In this document: one piece after another, positions 1-4,133 of the stretch
How positions within the stretch are numbered: the stretch's first letter is position 1
Layout: each line of letters opens with the position of its first letter
NCBI GenBank assembly: GCA_902475515.1
Contig: CABSAB010000046.1
Location: 1-8,320 of the forward strand
Length of the DNA: 8,320 bases
Direction: 5' to 3'
Origin: an uncultured Eubacteriales bacterium
GTDB taxonomy: Bacteria; Bacillota; Clostridia; Oscillospirales; Oscillospiraceae
The notes under the pieces: model-generated
What the model saw: only the letters and a program-made list of their open reading frames with translations
The model's database searches: none
Told to the model about the DNA's origin: nothing
Position numbers and translations under genes: made by a program

Positions 1-1201
1 AGGTGTCGGAGTTCTTGATCAGCTGAGACTCATAGCCCACATGGATCTCATCCACGCCGTCCGCCTTGGGATAGTGGATGGCCATGAGCTGCATGGCGGC
101 ATTGTCGGGGTTCATATCGTAGATATTGCTCATGCCCTCGGCAGAGCCGTCCACGAAAGAGCACAGGTCGTTGGCCATATCGGTACGAACGGTGGTGATG
201 TCGGTGTCATTATAGAACTCGTTGTTGAACAGGCCCTTCTTGTACCAGTCGTTCATCTTGGTCAGATAATCCTTATAGGAAGGATTGTTGTAGGCATGAA
301 TCACTTCGCCGTCAATGACATTGAAGGTGCCGGGGCTGACATTGAAGGAAGACGCAAAGTCTGTATCGTTGCCGCCGTACTGGAGATAGGAATAGGCGCC
401 GTAGGTATCCTTACAGTAGGTCAGATACTCCTCAAACTTGTCCAGGGTATCCACATCGCCCACGCCGGAAGCCTCCAGCCAATCCTTACGGATGATCATG
501 CCCTGGTTCTCCGTGCCGGCCTTCTTCAGCAGCTGGGCAACACAGCCCATGCGGCCGGAAGCAGTACGCATGGTCATATAGGCGTTGTCGTCTGCGGTCA
601 GCAAGTTCCAATAGTTGGGCGCCATGGTCTTCAGGTCGTCGTACAGGTCGATGATAACCTCGTCCTCGATGGCCTTCTCATGGCCGGCCGCACCGCTGTT
701 GGCGCCACCGTAGTAGTTCATAACGCCAATGATATCGGTGTAGTCGTTGGCAGCGATCATCAGGTTGAAGGCTTCTTCCTCCACGAAACCACCGGCCACC
801 GCGTTGAAGTCGATATAGACGTTGGTGGCCTCATTGATCAGCTTGACAATGGCTACCTGGTCGGAGAAGTCCTCCAGGTTCATCATCTCGCCCACATAGG
901 GAGCAACGGGCATCCAGCAGGAGTAGTGCACCGCGTCGTCCACCAGGGGCAGGGGCACTTCCACCAGCCCACCGGGCTCAGTGGTGTTCTCCAGCGTGGA
1001 GCCTTCCTCCGCGGCGCTGGGCGCCTCAGGGGCGGCTGGCGTCGGTTCGTTCACAGGCTCATCAGGCGTCTGCTCTGGAGCAGACGCCGCGGAAGCTTCC
1101 GCGGGCGTGCTGGCTGCATCGTTCCCACAGCCGGCGAACACACCGAAAATCATAAACGCAGCCAACAGCAGCGCCAGAAGCTTTTTGGTGTTCTGTTTCA
1201 T
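1..1201 (-). CDS. ABC transporter extracellular solute-binding lipoprotein (sugar type), 3' end outside window
   Basis: The visible 400 codons form the N-terminal part of a lipid-anchored substrate-binding protein of an ABC importer, acting on the outer face of the cytoplasmic membrane. The start ATG at 1201 follows GGAGG (1213-1209) with a 7-nt spacer; an ATG five bases upstream is followed at once by a stop. A lipoprotein signal peptide is clear: basic MKQNTKK, a hydrophobic stretch, then lipobox FAGC with the lipidated Cys at residue 25. Residues 26-78 are a Glu/Pro/Ala/Thr linker. The mature domain shows hallmarks of large Clostridia sugar-binding proteins: INEATNVYIDF, AFNLMIAANDYTDII, AIEDEVIIDL and IRKDW (237-241). 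Family members usually have about 480-560 residues, so the C-terminus and probably the permease genes lie to the left. Codon use matches its neighbours. The substrate is unknown; sugar or oligosaccharide is inference from the family. Confidence 0.93.
   Translation of the reverse strand, partial: MKQNTKKLLALLLAAFMIFGVFAGCGNDAASTPAEASAASAPEQTPDEPVNEPTPAAPEAPSAAEEGSTLENTTEPGGLVEVPLPLVDDAVHYSCWMPVAPYVGEMMNLEDFSDQVAIVKLINEATNVYIDFNAVAGGFVEEEAFNLMIAANDYTDIIGVMNYYGGANSGAAGHEKAIEDEVIIDLYDDLKTMAPNYWNLLTADDNAYMTMRTASGRMGCVAQLLKKAGTENQGMIIRKDWLEASGVGDVDTLDKFEEYLTYCKDTYGAYSYLQYGGNDTDFASSFNVSPGTFNVIDGEVIHAYNNPSYKDYLTKMNDWYKKGLFNNEFYNDTDITTVRTDMANDLCSFVDGSAEGMSNIYDMNPDNAAMQLMAIHYPKADGVDEIHVGYESQLIKNSDT
1087..1104. 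repeat. 18-bp perfect palindrome inside the lipoprotein linker coding region
   Basis: CCGCGGAAGCTTCCGCGG reads the same on both strands. It sits in the part of the solute-binding protein gene coding for the Ala/Glu/Ser linker just after the lipidated Cys. Repetitive Ala and Ser codons (GCG, TCC, GCT) make palindromes easier to form by chance here, so a function is not established. Confidence 0.4.
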
Positions 1202-1228
1202 TTCATATCCTCCATTCTACAATATGTC

Positions 1229-1247
1229 GACAGACCGACCATCTGTC
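1229..1247. repeat. 19-bp inverted repeat in the leader of the solute-binding protein gene
   Basis: GACAGA (1229-1234) and TCTGTC (1242-1247) are perfect 6-bp arms around a 7-bp centre. The repeat begins within a few bases of the predicted transcript start on the minus strand, so it could be a downstream operator or a 5' stabilising hairpin in the mRNA. It lies clear of the ribosome binding site at 1213-1209. Confidence 0.4.
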
Positions 1248-1255
1248 TTCATGTA

Positions 1256-1284
1256 ATTATAGCATATGCCCATTCGGGAGAAAA
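1256..1284 (-). promoter_or_regulatory. Candidate promoter of the solute-binding protein gene
   Basis: On the minus strand a perfect TATAAT (1261-1256) is preceded by TGC, giving an extended -10 (TGnTATAAT). The -35 place, 17 bp upstream (1284-1279), reads TTTTCT and is poor against TTGACA. A start near 1249 would give a leader of about 48 nt. A weak -35 with a strong extended -10 fits a promoter helped by an activator, such as the divergent AraC-type regulator. Confidence 0.7.
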
Positions 1285-1293
1285 CTAACAGAA

Positions 1294-1310
1294 ATATTCC
1301 TGAGGAATAT
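1294..1310. promoter_or_regulatory. 17-bp palindrome, possible operator between the divergent genes
   Basis: ATATTCCTGAGGAATAT is a perfect inverted repeat with 7-bp arms and a 3-bp centre. It lies just upstream of the -35 region of the lipoprotein promoter, centred about 53 bp before the predicted start, and roughly 70 bp before the predicted start of the AraC-type gene. The placement suits an activator site. Which protein binds it is inference: AraC proteins more often use direct repeats. Confidence 0.5.
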
Positions 1311-1339
1311 GAATTTTTGACCCTTTTTTTGAAAATCCC

Positions 1340-1369
1340 TTGATTCACGCCCCATAAATTTGATACTAT
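1340..1369 (+). promoter_or_regulatory. Candidate promoter of the AraC-family regulator gene
   Basis: TTGATT (1340-1345) can act as -35 and TACTAT (1364-1369) as -10 with an 18-bp spacer. The -10 is preceded by TGA, giving an extended -10 form. An overlapping choice, GATACT (1362-1367) with 16 bp, is also possible. The start would fall near 1375, some 28 nt before the ATG. Confidence 0.5.
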
Positions 1370-1403
1370 ATGGTTATAGAATCGATATAAAGGCGGCATC
1401 TGG

Positions 1404-2621
1404 ATGAATACAGACTCCTCATTTGATGATATCACCCTTCGGGACTATCTGGTCTCCCACCTCACGACCCCCCTGTTCATCAAGGACGAGCAGGAGCTTT
1501 TGAAGTTCTGCGCCGGTTCGGGCTTCTTTCCCAAGGGGGACCGCTACGGCGTTCTCACCGTGCGGATCGAGCGCTGGAGCGATCTTTTCTCCTCCGACGC
1601 CCAGTGGCTGGAATCCACCCGGCACCACTTCTTCCTGCTGACCAACATGCTGGAGGAGGTCCTGAACCGCCGGAATCTGGCGGTGGTCTCCGAGCGGGAT
1701 TACCAGGTGGTGGCCCTGGTGAACCTCCAGGAACCCTGGGCACAGTTCTGCGGCACCCTTCAGGCAGAGCTGGAGCAGGTCATGGAGATCCTGGAAACAG
1801 AGTTCAATGTCAGCGTCACCATCGCCATCAGCGCCGAGGCCCAGGGGCTTTCCGGGCTGCCGGGCGCCTATAGGCAGACCCAGGATACCTTGTGGTATAA
1901 TAATTTTCTGGAGCAGGACCGACAGATCATCTTCTATGAGGACCTATGTGATGAACACCTGCCCATGATCCGCTCCGATCTCACCGCTCTGGATAAAAAG
2001 CTCATCGGCAAGCTTCAGCTGGGGGACGCTGCCGGGGTCAAGTATGTCCTCCATGAGATGATCGACCGGGAATTTATTCAGTCTGTTCCCACGGTGAAGA
2101 TCCTGCAAATCCGGCTGGGCGGCATTTGCTGCAAGATCCTGGACGCCCTGGAGGAATTCAAGGACATTCTGGGGGATGAATTTTACTATAGTCTGGACCC
2201 TGCCCCGCGGATCGCCGAAGCCAAGACCTTGGCAGAACTTACGGGCAACATGGACGAGCTGTTTGACGCCATCTGTCAGAAGCAGAATGTATCCGTCCAG
2301 GAGCCCAAGCCCCAGTGGGTGGACCGCATGAGCGTATACATCGAGGACCACTATATGGACGAGAACCTGGGCCTCACAGAGGTCTCCACGGTCTTTGGCA
2401 TCACCCCCTCCTATGCCACCCGGGTCTTTAAGCAGTATACCGGCCGGGGCATCTATGAGACCATTCAGCATGTGCGGCTGGCGGCGGCAAAATCCCTCAT
2501 GCAGACGGACCGCACCATGAAGCAGATCGCCCAGATGGTGGGCTATACCAGCTTTCTGTCCATGAACCGGGCCTTTAAGAAATATGAGGGCACCACCCCC
2601 ACCCAGTTCCGGGAGCAGTGA
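1404..2621 (+). CDS. AraC-family transcriptional regulator, YesN-like without receiver domain
   Basis: This 405-residue protein is a DNA-binding regulator, probably of the divergent transporter gene. The C-terminal domain (about 305-405) is a typical AraC double helix-turn-helix: first helix pair around LTEVSTVFGITPSYATRVFK (324-343), second around MKQIAQMVGYTSFLSMNRAF (372-391), ending in the family signature GTTPTQFR (396-403). Residues about 45-180 (VLTVRIERWSD, SERDYQVVALV, LPGAYRQTQDTLWY) resemble the degenerate GGDEF-like/CdaR-like middle domain of YesN-type response regulators. There is no N-terminal receiver domain: the first 40 residues are too short for one. Residues 185-300 look helical and are unassigned. 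The ATG follows AAAGGCGG (1389-1396) with a 7-nt spacer. No clear terminator follows, so read-through into the next gene is possible. AraC assignment is firm; the ligand and targets are inferred from position only. Confidence 0.95.
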   Translation: MNTDSSFDDITLRDYLVSHLTTPLFIKDEQELLKFCAGSGFFPKGDRYGVLTVRIERWSDLFSSDAQWLESTRHHFFLLTNMLEEVLNRRNLAVVSERDYQVVALVNLQEPWAQFCGTLQAELEQVMEILETEFNVSVTIAISAEAQGLSGLPGAYRQTQDTLWYNNFLEQDRQIIFYEDLCDEHLPMIRSDLTALDKKLIGKLQLGDAAGVKYVLHEMIDREFIQSVPTVKILQIRLGGICCKILDALEEFKDILGDEFYYSLDPAPRIAEAKTLAELTGNMDELFDAICQKQNVSVQEPKPQWVDRMSVYIEDHYMDENLGLTEVSTVFGITPSYATRVFKQYTGRGIYETIQHVRLAAAKSLMQTDRTMKQIAQMVGYTSFLSMNRAFKKYEGTTPTQFREQ

Positions 2622-2650
2622 CAATTTATTATTTGTTCACACATCTCCGC

Positions 2651-2674
2651 CGCTGGAGTGATACAATACCAGCG
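2651..2674 (+). promoter_or_regulatory. Inverted repeat around a candidate -10 upstream of the calcium-loop protein gene
   Basis: CGCTGG (2651-2656) and CCAGCG (2669-2674) are perfect 6-bp arms with a 12-bp centre. Inside the centre TGATACAAT gives an extended -10, TGnTACAAT (-10 at 2662-2667). No good -35 is found at 16-18 bp. No T-run follows the right arm, so this is not a terminator of the upstream regulator gene. It could be an operator overlapping a promoter; the support is only the arrangement. Confidence 0.35.
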
Positions 2675-2702
2675 ATCTCACCACTAGAAAGGATGTTTTT
2701 TT

Positions 2703-3089
2703 ATGAGTAAGAAACATGGGACCATCGGCCTTGCCGCCATCGGCGTGGCTGCGGCGGTGGGAGCTGTAACGGCTCTGGCAGTACAGCACATCAAGAAATC
2801 CCGGGAGGAGGCCCTGGAGCGCCGGGAGGACGCCATCTTCCTGGATCTGGACGGCGACGGCGAAGCGGACGTAGTCATGGAGGACCGGGACGGCGACGGA
2901 AAGATCGACACCGTCTCCACCGACACCACCGGAAACGGCCAGCCGGATACCACGATGCTGGACCTCACCGGCGACGGCGATGTGGACGTGGTCATCACCG
3001 GTAACCCCGAGGTCCTCAAGGCCCTGCGGGACAGCGGCGTGGCCCTTACCGCCCAGGAAGCTGAACCGGAAGGACCCGTCCAGGAGTAA
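2703..3089 (+). CDS. Small membrane-anchored or secreted protein with four 13-residue calcium-loop repeats
   Basis: I do not recognise a named family for this 128-residue protein. A short basic N-terminus (MSKKHG) leads into one hydrophobic Ala/Gly/Val segment (about 7-27), either a membrane anchor or an uncleaved signal; ALA at 24-26 is a possible signal peptidase site. A charged stretch follows (30-43). Residues 46-97 are exactly four 13-residue repeats. The first two carry DLDGDGxxD and DRDGDGxxD, the third D-T-T-G-N-G-x-x-D, the fourth D-L-T-G-D-G-D-x-D. These match the Asp/Gly loops of EF-hand-like, thrombospondin type 3 and FG-GAP calcium sites. The C-terminal 30 residues are acidic with no motif. 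The ATG follows AAAGGA (2688-2693) by 9 nt. Calcium binding outside the membrane is inferred from loop chemistry; flanking charges do not settle topology. trxB lies 87 nt downstream on the same strand. Confidence 0.9.
   Translation: MSKKHGTIGLAAIGVAAAVGAVTALAVQHIKKSREEALERREDAIFLDLDGDGEADVVMEDRDGDGKIDTVSTDTTGNGQPDTTMLDLTGDGDVDVVITGNPEVLKALRDSGVALTAQEAEPEGPVQE
2838..2993 (+). repeat. Four tandem 39-bp coding repeats (13-residue calcium loops)
   Basis: The repeat units encode residues 46-58, 59-71, 72-84 and 85-97 of the small protein at 2703. The first Asp of each loop falls at 48, 61, 74 and 87, a strict 13-residue period with no insertion. DNA units share GACGGCGACGG-like cores (units 1, 2 and partly 4); unit 3 has diverged most, with Thr and Asn at loop positions 3 and 5. 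Confidence 0.85.
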
Positions 3090-3126
3090 ATCTCAAAAAA
3101 TCAGGAACAATAATGATACCCTGATA

Positions 3127-3157
3127 TCTCCCCGCCTTGGGCGGGGAGACTTTTCTT
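3127..3157 (+). terminator. Strong GC-rich hairpin with T-run directly upstream of trxB (terminator or attenuator)
   Basis: TCTCCCCGCC (3127-3136) pairs perfectly with GGCGGGGAGA (3140-3149) around a TTG loop, giving a 10-bp stem with eight G-C pairs. CTTTTCTTC follows, a moderate U-run. This has the form of an intrinsic terminator for the calcium-loop protein gene. The trxB ribosome binding site begins only five bases after the end of this element and no promoter fits between them, so trxB expression would need read-through or a promoter upstream of the hairpin. Confidence 0.7.
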
Positions 3158-3176
3158 CGGGAAAGGAGCAAGCCTT

Positions 3177-4079
3177 ATGGATTACGATATTTGCATCATC
3201 GGCGGCGGCCCGGCAGGCCTTACCGCTGCCCTCTACAGCGCCCGGGCCGGGCGCAGGACCCTCCTGCTGGAGGAAAAGGCCTACGGCGGCCAGATGGCCG
3301 AGACCAGCATCATCGAGAACATGCCCGGCTCCCCCGACGCCGAGGGCTGGGAGCTCACCATGCGCTTTGCCCAGCAGGTGCAGGCTCTCCAGGTAGAGAC
3401 CCTGTACGAAAAAGCCCAGGAACTGATCCCCGTCTCCGGCGGCGTCCAGGTCAAGACCGAAAGTGGCCGCACTATCACTGCCAAAAAAATTATTCTGGCG
3501 ATGGGCGTCCGCCGCCGCCGTCTGGGCGTTCCCGGCGAGGACCGGCTCTCCGGCAAGGGCGTGGGCTGGTGTGCCGTGTGTGACGGCGCCTTTTTTCGGG
3601 GGCGGGATGTGGCCGTGGTGGGCGGCGGCAACACCGCCCTGGAGGATGCCCTCTATCTCTCGGGCATCTGCAACACCGTCTATCTTCTTGTGCGGAAAAA
3701 CAGCTTCCGGGGCCAGGAAGCCCTTTCCCAGCGTGTGCAGGCAAAGGAGAACATTCAGATCCTCTGGGAGACCCAGGTACAGGAGATCCATGGCGAGACC
3801 TCCGTCACCGGTCTGACAGTCTCTCAGCAGGACACCCTCCGGGAGCTTTCCGTCAGCGGTGTATTCATTGCCATCGGCCTTTCTCCCGCCCCGGAGCTTT
3901 ACGCGTCTGTTGTGGAGACCACTCCGGAAGGCTACATTGTGGCCGGGGAGGACTGCCGCACTTCGGCTCCGAACATCTTCGCCGCCGGAGATATCCGCAA
4001 AAAGGAAATCCGACAAATCGTCACTGCCCTGGGCGATGGCGCCGTGGCCGCGGAGTTGGCCGGGCGGGAGCTGCAATAA
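3177..4079 (+). CDS. trxB: Thioredoxin reductase (NADPH, FAD)
   Basis: This cytoplasmic flavoenzyme passes electrons from NADPH through FAD and a redox dithiol to thioredoxin. At 300 residues it is slightly shorter than typical TrxB (about 310-320). The FAD site is GGGPAGLTAALYSARAG (9-25), followed by YGGQM and IENMPG (36-51). The catalytic dithiol is CAVC (132-135) within WCAVCDGAFF. The NADPH fold has VGGGNTALEDALYL (148-161). The usual HRRxxFR signature appears as VRKNSFR (172-178): His is lost, but two basic residues and the last Arg remain, so NADPH use is still likely. The second FAD motif FAAGDIRKKEIRQ (268-280) is intact. The ATG follows AAAGGAG (3162-3168) by 8 nt. Whether this is the only thioredoxin reductase in the genome cannot be told; no thioredoxin gene is adjacent. 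A related low-molecular-weight disulfide reductase is a less likely alternative. Confidence 0.95.
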   Translation: MDYDICIIGGGPAGLTAALYSARAGRRTLLLEEKAYGGQMAETSIIENMPGSPDAEGWELTMRFAQQVQALQVETLYEKAQELIPVSGGVQVKTESGRTITAKKIILAMGVRRRRLGVPGEDRLSGKGVGWCAVCDGAFFRGRDVAVVGGGNTALEDALYLSGICNTVYLLVRKNSFRGQEALSQRVQAKENIQILWETQVQEIHGETSVTGLTVSQQDTLRELSVSGVFIAIGLSPAPELYASVVETTPEGYIVAGEDCRTSAPNIFAAGDIRKKEIRQIVTALGDGAVAAELAGRELQ

Positions 4080-4085
4080 CGACAG

Positions 4086-4127
4086 AAAAACGCTGTGCCG
4101 TAGAAATACGACACAGCGTTTCTTTTT
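4086..4127. terminator. Bidirectional intrinsic terminator between convergent trxB and ileS
   Basis: AAACGCTGTG (4088-4097) pairs with CACAGCGTTT (4112-4121). After one C/A mismatch the stem continues with CGTA/TACG, closed by a GAAA tetraloop (4103-4106). On the plus strand TTTCTTTTT ends the element (to 4127); on the minus strand the A-run at 4086-4090 reads as five T. It can therefore end both transcripts. trxB stops 6 bases before it and ileS stops 6 bases beyond it. Confidence 0.9.
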
Positions 4128-4133
4128 GATCCC

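Noticed and set aside
41..1288. 415-codon plus-strand frame opposite the lipoprotein gene
   Set aside because: The minus-strand frame carries a lipobox, a good ribosome binding site and family motifs; this frame runs through that gene's promoter and has no domain.
1217..1435. 72-codon minus-strand frame across the divergent gap
   Set aside because: It starts inside the regulator gene, spans both promoters and has no good ribosome binding site or recognisable composition.
1944..2624. 226-codon minus-strand frame opposite the AraC-type gene
   Set aside because: It overlaps the conserved helix-turn-helix coding region and shows no motif of its own.
3483..3489. A7 run in trxB as a possible frameshift site
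   Set aside because: The zero frame continues with intact family motifs on both sides, and no stimulating structure or useful alternative frame was seen.
3093..4076. 327-codon minus-strand frame opposite trxB
   Set aside because: trxB has all its cofactor and redox motifs; the antisense product is low-complexity and lacks a ribosome binding site.
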